Assembly: GCA_949316495.1 (NCBI GenBank)
Contig: OX439005.1
Location: 22,271,704-22,335,703, forward strand
Direction: 5' to 3'
DNA length: 64,000 nucleotides
Source: Amphiduros pacificus
Lineage: Eukaryota > Annelida > Polychaeta > Phyllodocida > Hesionidae
Part shown: positions 10,922 through 22,439 of the stretch, piece by piece
Layout of the letters: each line of letters begins with the position of its first letter
How positions within the stretch are numbered: the stretch's first letter is position 1
The notes under the pieces: generated by a model
What the model saw: the letters and a program-made list of their open reading frames with translations, nothing else
What the model was told of the DNA's origin: nothing
Database searches by the model: none
Position numbers and translations under genes: made by a program

Positions 10922-12306
10922 ATGATTGAGGATTAATGCTTTTAAAATACCTTTAATGATTTGTAAAATATTAAATAGCAAACAGTACTACTCATCTATA
11001 AATAGGCTCAGTTTGAATTTTTTTTACATAAAGCAATTTGGGATGGTGTGAGTCTGAATCGGTTTTGGGAACATTATTTTTCTACATTGACTGTTCTCAA
11101 CCTGCAAAACTGGGTGAATACTTTTTATGATCGTGAAGTCAGCACTGACTTTATGTTCTTCATCAGTTTCAACTGCATATGCAGCCACCACATTTATTTC
11201 CTCATTTAGTGATGCTTGGACATAATGATTAGATTATAACTTTGTTGATATGATTTACCTATGAGGGGTGATAGTGATCTATTGTCAAAGTCCCTTTGTA
11301 ACTTGGACGCAGTGATCTACTTAAAAGTCATAAAGGTCGGAACTAAAAAATATAAGTAAATATCCATAAGAATTTATGTAGATGTACTTCTTGTGACCTT
11401 GGGGCAAGGTCAAAGTCAAAACATCACAAGAACAACTTTGCTTGTGAATGCTCTCTTCTTCAGGGTTATAGCAATATTGATTTTGCACATCCTTATTGCA
11501 CTAAACAGATTGACATGTGTGAGTTGGTTAGTGTATCACCTTGTACTCATTAGATACTATGCCGACTTCAGCTTGGTGCCACTCTCAAACTTTCTAGCTT
11601 ATCAGGCAGAAAAGAAAAGAAATGTGAGCAAGAAGGAAAACACTCTCGGGGACCTCAATTTTCAAGTTGGAATATTTTTCTGGATGAAATAAAGAGGAAT
11701 AGGAGGGAGCTATACCTGATAAAGCGTGTAGCTCTTATATAAACCAGAATTTTCAACCAAGTATAGACGAGCTGATCATCGAGACTATACTCATGAAGCT
11801 TCAGCCTGTTAACATCATTTGGGTAAAAGAGGAAGATTATGCATACAAGCTATCTCCAGAGTAATATCTTGAACTGCAGACAAGGCACAGCAGGAGGGGA
11901 CATGAATCCAGATATACTGTGTGACAGTATATTACCCATGTTAATATATATTGACACAATTGACACAAACAGGAAATCCAAACTCGGCCATCATTCAAAA
12001 CCATGTCTCATGGAGTAATAGGAATTTTACAACTTTTAAGAAAAATTAGGAATGTTAAAATTTTATACAGAGAGGTTTATAAAAAAAAAAGATATTTTAA
12101 ATGACTTCATTAGCCATGCCGAGTCAAATAGTAAATTTAAAACCAACACTAGCTGTTTAATTACTCTAAAGATCAGAAAAAGTATACCAAAAGAATTGCA
12201 TCCAGAAGGTTAAGATGGTTGATAATACTGGAATACTGGAAGAGGAAACTACATTATATATTTGTAAACCCTTGCCTTGCTCACAAAAATATTATCAAAT
12301 CGCTTA
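10922..12306. other. Non-coding interval with an AGGTCA-rich dispersed repeat
   Basis: No convincing coding region was found. The stretch 11236-11520 (tacctatgaggggtga; gaccttggggcaaggtcaaag; cttgtgaatgctctcttcttcagggttatagcaatatt) recurs in parts at 21820-22000, 22440-22800 and 23068-23140. It belongs to a diffuse repeat family. The rest (11521-12306) shows nothing recognisable. Confidence 0.5.
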
Positions 12307-12393
12307 TGGGCCGTGGCGCAGTTGGTTAGAGCGCCAGCTTATTAGCACCAGTTCCTCTGTGGTGATCCAAAGGTTGTGAGTTTGATCCCAGTC
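12307..12393 (+). mobile_element. SINE family 1, tRNA-like head only
   Basis: Only the tRNA-related head is present: A box tggcgcagttgg, the gcttattagcaccag segment, and a B box decayed to gagtttgatccca. It ends where the SINE body should start and passes into unrelated AT-rich sequence. A missing 3' part is unusual, because retroposition normally truncates 5' ends. Confidence 0.8.
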
Positions 12394-12559
12394 GAAAGTG
12401 TATATATATTTTTTCCTAAATAAATCCATTTTTGTGCATTTATAACTTGCAAAGGCTTTATAAATGACTTAAAGGAATTTTGATTGACAATTGGCATAGA
12501 CATATTAAATGAACATGCCAAGATTATGTCTAGATCCCTCAATACAACAAAATCCAGGT

Positions 12560-12864
12560 TGGCACGTACTGTGGCGCAGTTGGTTAGAGCACCAGCTTAT
12601 TAGCACAAGTTGCTCTGTGGTGATCAAAAGGTTCGATCCCAGGCCGTGCCGAGATTTAATTCATGATACAATTTCGCACATGAGCTAAGGCCGTGCCTAA
12701 AGGCTTAACCCGTTGTCCTTGTTAATTTGTGACCGGGTGGGTTGTCATGTCAAGGACCTACGACATGACAATTCAGTGAGGCAGTACTATATCTGTTACA
12801 AGTAGGTCTCATCACAAAATGACTAATAAATAATGTTGAAAGTGATGTAAAAACCCAAACAAAC
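12560..12864 (+). mobile_element. tRNA-derived SINE (family 1), copy 3
   Basis: Head (A box tggcgcagttgg; B box aggttcgatccca), body and aaacaaac tail are complete. The head starts ggcacg and closes with ccgtgcc, which could pair as a tRNA acceptor stem. Near-identical flanks aaaatccaggt and aaaatcaggt are the probable target duplication. Confidence 0.93.
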
Positions 12865-13457
<593 letters not shown>

Positions 13458-13469
13458 TTTCTGATACAT

Positions 13470-14220
13470 TTGATCAGGAAATAGGTGTTCCTAAGGTAGT
13501 ATACTATATATAACCCTATCTATTAGAAACATCAACAGCATTGTAAATTGTCTAAGACCTGGAACAGATTGTTCATTTGTTGATGATTTCAATCTAAGTT
13601 ACAGGTCTACCAACATGCATACCACTGAACAATAGCTCTAACATCATTTGAAAGTTGACCTGATATGGCCATTGCATAAAAGGTCATAATAATACCATTT
13701 CACGATTTTCAACATCTCAGATACATGAAAAGAAATACCAAAAGACTTTAGTCTTATTATGTGTACTTGCAGAATACTGGATTGAGAGGCTATCGCTCAG
13801 TTCTTGTACAATTACTGGTTCGTTCTACTTGATTATGGATGTATGATGTAAGGATTAACAAGTCCATTGCTCAGTTCTTGTACAATTACTGGTTTGTTCT
13901 ACTTGATTATGGATGTATGATGTAAGGATTAACAAGTCCATCGTATATTAAATGCTTGATCCTTACCAAAATCAAGGTTAAGAATATCACTTGCAGAAAG
14001 CTTGGGAGTTGAGGCAGCTGCCTCTTGATTTAAGAAATTCTTGTCCATCTTATGCTGCATAAATGCTACTAATCACGAAAATCCAGTACATTGTACAGTT
14101 CAATCCAAATTAGGTTGACCATATGCAATTCTGACTTTTGGCATTCGTGTTGAAGAATCTTTACAAACTTCAAAAATAAATCCAGACCAAATATCTGTAT
14201 TTTGATATCAAGAATGTCTA
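13470..14220 (+). mobile_element. Decayed I/Nimb LINE fragment (RT to RNase H linker)
   Basis: A heavily degraded plus-strand piece of the same family as copies A-C. Recognisable stretches are tgatcaggaaataggtgttcc (FDQE.GVP), the VDDFNLSYRS region at about 13574-13612, a segment matching LVRSKLDYGCMVYG that is duplicated, and TFGIRI.ESLQ at about 14133-14168. Many stops and indels make it clearly older than copies A-C. It includes a possible family-2 SINE remnant at about 13655-13715 (gatatggccattgc, ggtcataataataccatttcac). Confidence 0.75.
13795..13942. repeat. 74-bp tandem duplication within decayed LINE
   Basis: Two near-identical direct copies start gctcagttcttgtacaatta at 13795 and 13869 and differ at only one or two bases. 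The duplication is therefore much more recent than the decay of the surrounding LINE fragment. Confidence 0.9.
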
Positions 14221-14413
14221 TGAGTTGATAGTTTTGAAGAAAGTAATTGATTTTAATCTTTTGTCATTAAGTAACTGATTCCAATCCATTAAGCACAGTG
14301 ATGGTTATGTAGATAGTAATAAATGTGACAAAATAGTTGATGTAGGTTTGCAGATCAAATATCATAAGTATCTATGCCAAATATTGGCCCAAAATCAGGA
14401 AATATAATTTTGC

Positions 14414-17260
14414 TTATCTTTTGCTGATAGAATAAATAATGGGGTTGATAATAGAATTTATAGGTACTGTTATCAGGATTATATTTTCAATGGGCCAATG
14501 AAATATTTCTATCCTGTTAAGCAACATAATGCTTATAATCAGAGCTGGGACAGAAGATATAATATTTGTGGTAGTTACAAATATAATTCGAATAGAAATA
14601 AACTTCATTTGTTTATTTCGTTTTGTACTTCCTGTGTCTAATTTTATGATTGTGTTAGCTGTGTTTTGGACATAAATAATAATCTTGATATAACATACTA
14701 TGATTGTAATGATTGAGATGCTGACTAAAGCAACTGTAGTAATAGAGAGAAATACAGAAATATTTGAGTGTGTAGTATCTGTTAAAAACGTCACACACAA
14801 AGCATTTGATTGGCCAAAGGCTTGGTCTTCATTAATATTTAAAGTTATGAAAGATATCATTGAAAAAGAAACCATCCAAACTATTATAGTTATAACATAA
14901 ATCAACATTCTCCTCATTTTGTTTATTTCAGAGTATTTAACAATAGTGAAATATCTTATGTATGTTATGCCAGCAAGTAAATAATTGGACACGAGGAATG
15001 ATACAGATGTTAAGATAGCAGTAGCCTTGCAAACACCACTTGAATGCCAGTCATAAAGAAAAAACATATCTCCATGCTTGGTATCAGTGATAGCAATCAT
15101 CATGATAGAGAATGTCATGAAGCTATCAGATACTATCAAATTTTGGAGCATGAAATGGTAATACATTTTTTTCCTTTTTGACGTTTTAGTATAAATATTT
15201 AATAAAGCCATCAAATTAAAAGCAATGCCAATGATGGCCACAAGCCAAACCCATGACTTGGTCCAAATATCACCCAAGAGATTGTCGTCACATGAGAAAT
15301 GGGTGGTCTCTTTGAATATACATTTTTCTTTATTGTCTAACATGCAGCATAATCTAAAGTCATCTGTCACTAAGCTTAATTCAGGAAATTTATTTGAGAT
15401 TGATTGCTGTACTATAATAATGGGATTGGAACTTATATCAAGTATTTTCAAATTGTTTAAACCCACGAATGTATCAAGTCCCATATTTGCAATGAGGTTA
15501 TGAGACAAATTCATCTCCTCAATGTGTGATAAACTGGAAAAAATCCCATCACTAATATGATGGACAAAGTTGTAAGAAAACCAAAGTAGTTTAAGAGATG
15601 TAAGTCCTGAAAAACAATCTTTTGTGATAAAAGAAATATTGTTATTACTAAGATCCAGAAAAAAAAGATTAGAAAGACTCTGGAATGGTCTTATTATCTC
15701 CATTTTGACATTTACGCATATATACTTTATGTTATTTTTTGGAAGTCTCAAAACTAAAAGGTCGAAAAATGATACAAAGGAAAATACATTTAACAGATTG
15801 TTTCCTGCTAAATATAACATTTCTGTCTGAGGAGTGATTTGGGGCACATGAGTAAGCTGAGCATCAAAGCATTCAACAGCTAAGGCAAGGCAAACACACT
15901 GAGCAGGACAAGGAGGATAATTGCACAAGAGTTCATCATCACCAAGAAGGCAGTTTACTGTGCCATCACATACCTCAGACATGTGAAGACACACAGAGGA
16001 AGGTGCTTTACATTTAAACATATTAGAACAATGATACTGGTCACATTGAAATTCATCATCACCTGCAGGACAATCCAGTTTGCCATCACATACCATCCTA
16101 TGGGGTATGCAATATGAATTTGAACATTTGTATGTATTGCTGCACAACATATATTTACAATTATTCAAATGACCTCCATTTCTACAAAACAAGAGGTTCC
16201 CTAATTTGTCCAGATCATAATGACACATTTCAAATATATGGAAACATTTAGAATGACCCACAAGGCAGGGAAACATGCCACGGGGACAAATATTTGTAGA
16301 ATTATAGTGAAATTCTGCCAACATATTTCGGTATTCCAATTCGTCTTCAGCAAATAAACAATCTGGTACTAAGTCATTAACATATGTCTGCAGGACAACT
16401 ACACCATCACTACATACAAAAGGATTATCAGTGATAATTATGCTTGCAAAATTTGACAGGTATGCATAGCCATATGGTAAGCAGCCACCATGTTGATGCA
16501 TTTGATACAATGAATCACAAGCAAATAATCTTCCACTAAAATAAAAGGCATGGGAGTTTTGATCTGGACAATGTGTTTCATCCTCTCCGTCTGAGCAATC
16601 AATATATTTGTCACAGACACTTAATTGAGAAATACATACATGATCCAGACATGTATATTGTCCATTCAAACATGTCACTTCCACAGCATCCACTTCACAT
16701 AGCAAACCAAACTTCCCAATATTGTTGAAATGTGTAATATGATTTATTATTACTTTGTTTTGTAAAGGTGGTTGGTTGTGCAAACTTCCATTAGCATCAA
16801 CTTCCTGCCAGCATTCATTCATATTGGATATGGACCCTTCGTCATATGGGAAACCAAAGCAAGCATCATTTTGAAAAACAAATGTTTTGGGACACAAGAA
16901 ATGGGACACATTTGTTTTTGTTTCATTATAAGTCATATATGAACAAACCCAATGGGCAACAAGTGGAATATTACATGGAGCCTGGATCCATAAAGGTTCT
17001 TGTTGAAAGACTAATATCAGGAGACTACATTCCAAAGAACTGTTGAAAACAGGAAGGACAGATTTTCTTGCTGAATGCCATAAATGGAGAAGGTCTGTTA
17101 ATTTTAGAACATGTGACACACGATACTTATTGTTACTACCTATCAAAACTCTTTTCCTCATTATTATATCAATACGAGATGGAGGTGCGAATGTTCCCAT
17201 TTGCTTATTCCAATTATGAAATATATTTGGTGAATTGTCATTCCATTGCAATATCATCTC
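14414..17260 (-). CDS. GRL101-like receptor, exon 2: end of C-type lectin domain, LDLa, LRR, seven-transmembrane
   Basis: Second, terminal exon of a composite cell-surface receptor. It opens at 17260 after the acceptor tgttttttgcag, in phase 0 with exon 1. Counting from the start of the open frame (two codons before the exon): end of a C-type lectin domain at 3-109 (WNDNSPNIFHNW and a W..APC....WVC end); LDL-receptor class A repeats at 198-233, 373-408 and 412-448 (CSDGEDE, AGDDE and LGDDE calcium motifs), with a degenerate one at 326-370; LRR N-cap at 452-478; about five LRRs at 481-620; a Cys-rich hinge at 640-659; and seven helices at about 670-948 ending in NPIIY. The TM3 end reads IRYF in place of DRY. 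Only five residues follow NPIIY before the stop, a very short cytoplasmic tail. The family (LGR type C, relaxin-receptor-like, as in Lymnaea GRL101) signals through G proteins; the ligand is unknown. Confidence 0.9.
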   Translation of the reverse strand, partial: EMILQWNDNSPNIFHNWNKQMGTFAPPSRIDIIMRKRVLIGSNNKYRVSHVLKLTDLLHLWHSARKSVLPVFNSSLECSLLILVFQQEPLWIQAPCNIPLVAHWVCSYMTYNETKTNVSHFLCPKTFVFQNDACFGFPYDEGSISNMNECWQEVDANGSLHNQPPLQNKVIINHITHFNNIGKFGLLCEVDAVEVTCLNGQYTCLDHVCISQLSVCDKYIDCSDGEDETHCPDQNSHAFYFSGRLFACDSLYQMHQHGGCLPYGYAYLSNFASIIITDNPFVCSDGVVVLQTYVNDLVPDCLFAEDELEYRNMLAEFHYNSTNICPRGMFPCLVGHSKCFHIFEMCHYDLDKLGNLLFCRNGGHLNNCKYMLCSNTYKCSNSYCIPHRMVCDGKLDCPAGDDEFQCDQYHCSNMFKCKAPSSVCLHMSEVCDGTVNCLLGDDELLCNYPPCPAQCVCLALAVECFDAQLTHVPQITPQTEMLYLAGNNLLNVFSFVSFFDLLVLRLPKNNIKYICVNVKMEIIRPFQSLSNLFFLDLSNNNISFITKDCFSGLTSLKLLWFSYNFVHHISDGIFSSLSHIEEMNLSHNLIANMGLDTFVGLNNLKILDISSNPIIIVQQSISNKFPELSLVTDDFRLCCMLDNKEKCIFKETTHFSCDDNLLGDIWTKSWVWLVAIIGIAFNLMALLNIYTKTSKRKKMYYHFMLQNLIVSDSFMTFSIMMIAITDTKHGDMFFLYDWHSSGVCKATAILTSVSFLVSNYLLAGITYIRYFTIVKYSEINKMRRMLIYVITIIVWMVSFSMISFITLNINEDQAFGQSNALCVTFLTDTTHSNISVFLSITTVALVSISIITIIVCYIKIIIYVQNTANTIIKLDTGSTKRNKQMKFISIRIIFVTTTNIISSVPALIISIMLLNRIEIFHWPIENIILITVPINSIINPIIYSISKR

Positions 17261-17641
17261 CTGCAAAAAACATTTATATTAATCCATATGCTGATTAATG
17301 TGTAGGTCTGCCTAACATATTATTTATATATTATTTATATATTAATAAACTTTTTTATTTTAGTCGACTATAATTGAAATATCTAAGACAGTCACACAAA
17401 TGGATCTGTTGACTTTAGCTACTATGTGCACCCTATGATACCAATGATAGATAATTTCTTGTGAAATCCTTTAGCTCTACAGGTTTTACTCGAATAAACC
17501 ATAACCAATTCCAAAGTAAAAAATGTAATAAGAATTCAATGTATAAACATTTTGTCATAAAGGTGTGACTTTCAGATAAATATTATATATAATAAAGATA
17601 TGAAATAGCATATATCAAATTGCCTATACATATGAACATAC
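17261..17641 (-). other. Phase-0 intron of the receptor gene (381 bp)
   Basis: The donor is GTATGT at 17641-17636 and the acceptor tgttttttgcag ends at 17261 (minus strand). Both flanking codons are intact, and the two halves of a C-type lectin domain meet across it (YIGLKQK then EMILQWND). The intron is AT-rich with a good pyrimidine tract. Confidence 0.88.
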
Positions 17642-19963
17642 CTTTTGTTTTAAGCCAATGTACACACCCGGCACCATGCTATAAATGTCCTTAAGGTTGG
17701 ATATGACTTCATTCATCTCTTCCTTTGAATGAAGACTCCAGAGAGTTTGGCCCAGCTTGGAACAGTGATATTCTGCCTCTTGCCATGTTACTAGATTCAA
17801 TTTATCATCTTTTACCAATTTAGCTTTTGGTGGATTATAAGTATATTTCTTGGACCTTCTGATCCATTCTGCAGATGTAATTTTTGTTGCATTTCTCCTC
17901 TGTGTTTCTAGCAAGAACAAACACCCTGGACCTTGGACATGTACAAGTGATCTTAAGTGATGACACAAAGCCATTTTTAAGTCTGTTGATATATTCCATA
18001 TTGCAAAAGTCAGAAAGTTAATGTCTTCATAATCAAAGCTATGAGTCATTCCCAAATACCTGTCATGACAGTGAGAACCAAATGCCATCAAATTAATAGA
18101 AACTCGTTCTGAACATTTCTTGTGCAGGTGACTATGTCTCACAGAATAATCATATTCACAAATATTGCAATCAGCTTTTGTATCTGTTATTGATAATTCA
18201 TTAAATAATGTAAAACACTTGTTAATGCATTTGACTCTCAAGATACAGATTGATAGTGCAGCTCTGTGATAATTTCGTAAATCAATTTTTGCCAATAATC
18301 TAATAGCATGAATGCCTCTGTATGTATATATCTTACTTTTTATGGCTTCTGAAACACCGGCAATGTCAACCATGAAAATAGGTAATCCTTGAGGTTTGCC
18401 ATTCCAGGATGAAATTCTGATATCTTGTGGAAAATTATTATGAAACATGATGGAATGATTATAGATATTAATTTGTGTGTGATTTAGCAATAATTCAAAA
18501 GGAATGAATTGCAGTATGAGACAAACAGTTGAAGGGTAAATTATGTCATAGCGAAACCCACTATAATGTAATGGTTGGTGCATGGCAACGGTTACATTGG
18601 ATGCATAATTCCATATCATAGGCAATGCACCACCAGGAATTACCTTAACATAAATCACAGCACATGATGTTGCTGTTATTTGAAAATCAATGTGGAAGTC
18701 AGAATAATGTTTATAGTGATATATGAGAAAAAGAAATGCATTTGATGAACTAATGATAGGGAAATTGTTAACTTCAAATGTGGCCCCACACCATGTTGCC
18801 CGAGTATTTATCTCTGTGTTATTTACCTCAAGCAAGACCATGCCACCAAACATACAGTCATTAATGTTTGAATTATTAAAATAACTTTCTTTCACCTGAA
18901 CTGACACATGATAATCTTGAGGTGCATTTATCTCATAAATGTATTGCACTGTGTCAATTAGTCTTGTTGAAATAATGTTTAAATCAACAAAGTTATGTTT
19001 ATCAATATTAATAAAACGTATGGGCATTAATTTATTGTTTGATGGTTGAAATAATAAACGCAATATTTGTAGATTTTTATTAGCGGGATGATCTAACTGA
19101 ATGTAACATTGAAATGTTGAGCAAAGTAGTGTATTTCTATCAATGACAATCAGTTTAGATTTGATACCAGGTCCGTCGAATATGTATAAATATCGAAGAA
19201 ATAAGTTTGGTTTAACTGTGATTTTAACTCTATAAAGTTTAACAACACGGATTAGCCAATGATGAAGAATGTAAAGCCCCTCTGCAAACAATGGTGTAAG
19301 TCTCAGCATGAAGTCCAAATGACTATCTCTTGGTATAGAATGTATTTGGTTTTCAAATTTGTTGATGATTTGATAACTTAATTTAAAGTTTAATCTAAGA
19401 TTACAGTAAAATTCAATTCTACTTGTCCTTGAAAAGATGGACCACGGTTCCAAAGTTCCACAATATTTAGCAATGACAGGTCCAGTGGGAAATTTGCCAT
19501 CATGAATAGTGACACCATTGGCTTTGCAGGTTGAGTCACTGTACGTCGTAACAAATGAAGTAAATGTTACATTTAATGCAAAATTTTCGGGTACCACAAT
19601 TCTCACTGTTGTAGAAGATCGAATTAAAGGTCCTTGATATATCCATCCTATTATAGCATAGGGAATTGGAAATCTATGATATTGTGATCTTTTTCTGTAC
19701 AGATGTAATACTTGATGATATATTTTTAATATATCTTGAGACAGGAAATGTTTTCCAATATTTGGAATGGCTATTTCCATGTCTTTTTCTATATAAACCA
19801 TCCATGTTTTAGAACTATTGACATCAGAAAAATTGTGTCCATGGCACATGTCCACAAAGAAAATTCTGGTTATTATGAATAATATGAAATGCTCATTCCT
19901 AGTGACATTATTCCCCATGTTGAGCAACATCAGCACATGACCCAATGATGAGGAAAATATCAT
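17642..19963 (-). CDS. GRL101-like receptor, exon 1: signal peptide, CUB-like domains, start of C-type lectin domain
   Basis: First coding exon of the receptor. The best start is the Met at 19918 (strong context aacATGG). It gives a signal peptide (FILFIITRIFFVDMCHG) and lies downstream of a TATA-like box at 19963-19970; the open frame itself begins at 19963. Extracellular CUB-like segments sit at roughly residues 105-205 (IHDG..., KYCG, IEFYC), 225-300 (YLYIFDGPG) and 350-435 (ATWCGA). A Cys-rich stretch follows near 610-660, then the first half of a C-type lectin domain (WQEAEYHCSKLGQTLWSLHS; GVYIGLKQK). The exon ends AAAAG|GTATGT at 17642/17641 in phase 0. The lectin domain is completed only by splicing to exon 2, so these are one gene. 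Many Asn-X-Ser/Thr sites fit a glycosylated ectodomain. Confidence 0.85.
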
Positions 19964-19970
19964 TTATATA
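19963..19970 (-). promoter_or_regulatory. Candidate TATA box of the receptor gene
   Basis: TATATAAA on the minus strand lies about 45 bp upstream of the preferred Met at 19918. Transcription starting about 30 bp downstream of it would make that Met, or the weaker one at 19930, the first in the mRNA. Confidence 0.35.
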
Positions 19971-20543
19971 CTTCACCATCATTTCCAATCTCGCGGATAC
20001 AAAATATACATGCAAGGGTAAAATGATAGGCCCCATAACAGGAATATAGGAAAATAAAGGATGGTGAATAATTAACTTTGTGGGATATTTTACATTGAAA
20101 ACAATGCATATGGTATTCCCTCTTTGAATATTATTGCATATATCATTCAGATAAAATGGCTTTTACATATATCATGTGTCGTAGCATACTGTGCAGTGTA
20201 GTGATAGTGCATAACATATAGGAAATTGGAGAAGTCATTTTGATATCGGAAATCCCAGAACATATCTTGGGGTTATATTGGGCAGTGCATTCTCCATATT
20301 AACACTGCTATAAGATTGAAATGAACTCATGTTGCGAATGGTGTGTTCTTTCAAGACAAAACTTCATGGTCTTCATGATTCCATCTGGAAGCAGTGTTGT
20401 GAGAATGTAATCCCTCTACAGTGATCGAAAACATCTCATCCAAAATATTTCTGCAACATTCTTCTCCAGTCAACATGGGTGATACAGTACTTTTCATTAA
20501 GAAGGCAAATTGACCAAAGAGCTTGAGCACATAGCCAACTGTC
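19971..20543. other. Upstream region of the receptor gene, non-coding
   Basis: About 570 bp without coding potential separate the receptor gene from a LINE tail. It presumably contains the receptor's promoter region. Nothing else was recognised. Confidence 0.4.
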
Positions 20544-20769
20544 TTATTTGATTAATATTATATAAATGCTGTTGATAAATTCTTGTGTTATCTACATATT
20601 GTATTAACATTTACATTTTGTTTCTAGTCAATATTACACGTTTCTATTTTTACTGTTTTGGCACTTTATTGTGTCGATGTGAAACCATTCATTCATTCAT
20701 TCATTTTACCATTTTTAGGCACGAAATCACCTTAGTGGTTGATGTACCTCTAAGCAACCATTCATTCAA
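20544..20769 (+). mobile_element. 3'-terminal fragment of I/Nimb LINE
   Basis: About 225 bp matches the last part of the 3' UTR of copies B and C, from ttatttgattaatattatataaatgctg to the ccattcattc tail. It includes the CTTAG/CTAAG and GGTTG/CAACC segments. It is a severely 5'-truncated insertion. No clear target duplication was found. Confidence 0.9.
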
Positions 20770-20971
20770 TCTTATGTTCATAAAAAACCTCCATCTTCCC
20801 CTTTACCCAAATCATCATGCTCAACTTTTTATTTTGCTAACTGATGACAGGATTCACTTGAAGTGGAGATGGTCTTTTCTTCACTTTGATTTTCCTCAAT
20901 CCGAGTGATTCAATCTTCATCACATCTTGTATTGTATTCTGGAGTTTGTTGTCATCTAGTCAATCACGTAA

Positions 20972-21334
20972 TTATGGGTCTATGCCTGCAATAGAGTGAA
21001 TGGAAACCATCCTCCCACGAGGCCAGTACATGGTGGGCCGGGGGTTTTGAAATGATGTAAAGGTTGGCAGCATGTTTGACCTCAAAGCAATATCTATTTC
21101 CTCACAGTTAGCCAGTACAACATCTGGAGACTGTATTGGGAGATTGTGCTCTTGCCAACCATATGTTTCCCTTGAACCAAATGTCAATATTATATCATTC
21201 TTTTCTTCTTGATATCTCAGACCCAGTGGATCATCATGGTTTGAGGCAAGTTTGAAAGATGTGTATTGTACACTCCTTTCTTTCTTGTCAATGGCTAGGC
21301 CATGATGGTCAAAGCATTCATTCATCCCTTCAAT
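20972..21334 (-). CDS. Terminal exon of an unrecognised host gene
   Basis: An open segment of 120 codons starts directly after a good acceptor (gaacatttttgcag, AG at 21336-21335) and ends at a stop at 20972. The protein (starts IEGMNECFDHHGLAID, later NPRPTMYWPRGRM, ends IAGIDP) has balanced composition and looks like real coding sequence rather than chance. No family was recognised. No further exon was identified upstream (higher coordinates), although 21635-21680 weakly repeats part of it (ctttctttcttatcgatggcaaagccatgg). It sits on the same strand as the receptor gene but ends before it, so it belongs to a different gene or to a relic. Confidence 0.45.
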   Translation of the reverse strand: MEGMNECFDHHGLAIDKKERSVQYTSFKLASNHDDPLGLRYQEEKNDIILTFGSRETYGWQEHNLPIQSPDVVLANCEEIDIALRSNMLPTFTSFQNPRPTMYWPRGRMVSIHSIAGIDP

Positions 21335-21340
21335 CTGCAA

Positions 21341-22082
21341 AAATGTTCAAATAGTTAAAAAGAAAAACACACAATGCTTGGCTGTGAAGAGTTGAGATGC
21401 ACACTTTTTTAATAGGATTGAACATAAAAGAAGCAGGGCAAATATAAAATAAATGAAAAATATTGTCATGGTAGCTGGAACAAAAGGTGAACATTATTAT
21501 TTTCAATGAGCAAATGACTGCAGAGATTTGCCTCATATTTTGATATTAAATACTATATAACATTATGCATTTTATCATGCATTATGATGGGACTTCTTAC
21601 GAATCTTTATGCAGAAATGAAGCATTTTTATCACTATTTTGTGTACTTCTTTCTTTCTTATCGATGGCAAAGCCATGGTGTTGCATGTGTTGCATGTTTC
21701 GTCGCGTCCTCCGCTGTCATGTCCGTCACACTTTGTTTTCTTCATCATTCAATTATGCTTGGACATGAGGACTTGATGCTATTACATGATAACACGTAGG
21801 CCTCGGAATTTTTTGGGCTGCACTTTAGATGACCTTTGGTCAAGGTTAAAGTCATGACAAGTATAGGAGCAACTTGTGAATGCTCTATTTTCTGAAATAT
21901 TACAGAAATATCAAAATGACTTGGCAGATGTGATCTACCTCTGAGGGGTTTGGATACGTTTGATATTGGGTGACCATGAGTAATTTTCAATGTCACAAGT
22001 CACTGCTTTTCATAATTGGCTATATTTGATTTTTTTTTTTTTGCAAAACACTATAATTAACATTTATTCTGATGATTTTGAT
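21341..22082. other. Non-coding interval with dispersed repeat at 21820-22000
   Basis: The part at 21820-22000 (gatgacctttggtcaaggttaaagtc; gagcaacttgtgaatgctc; gacttggcagatgtgatctacctc; gatattgggtgaccatgag) is repeated at 22640-22790 and partly at 11236-11520. No gene was seen. Confidence 0.55.
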
Positions 22083-22098
22083 ATTATGTAAATATCAG

Positions 22099-22413
22099 GC
22101 CACGAGCCATGATGCAGTTGTTTAGAGCTCCAGCTTTTTAGCACCAGTTCCACTTTGGTGATCCAAAGGTCGTGGGTTCAATCCCAGGCCAGGCCGAGAT
22201 TGAATTCAAGATACAATTTCACATATGAGCTGAGGCCCGTGCCAAAAGGGTTGACCCGTTGTCCTTATATATCTGTGACTGGGTGGGTTGTCATGTCAAG
22301 GAACTGCGACATGAGAATTCAATGAAGCAACAATATATCTGTTACAAGTAGGTCTCATCACGAAATGACCGAAAAAATGTTGAAAGTGATGTAAAACTCC
22401 AAACACACTAACA
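22099..22413 (+). mobile_element. tRNA-derived SINE (family 1), copy 4
   Basis: A diverged copy: the A box is decayed (tgatgcagttgt) and the B box is gggttcaatccca. The body is typical and ends tgaaagtgatgtaaaactcc. A perfect 16-bp duplication attatgtaaatatcag (22083-22098 and 22414-22429) flanks it. Confidence 0.95.
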
Positions 22414-22439
22414 ATTATGTAAATATCAGTAAATATCTA

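Noticed and set aside
17068-17298. Plus-strand open frames over the receptor gene
   Set aside because: They are antisense shadows of the receptor exons and intron with no domain or codon signal of their own.
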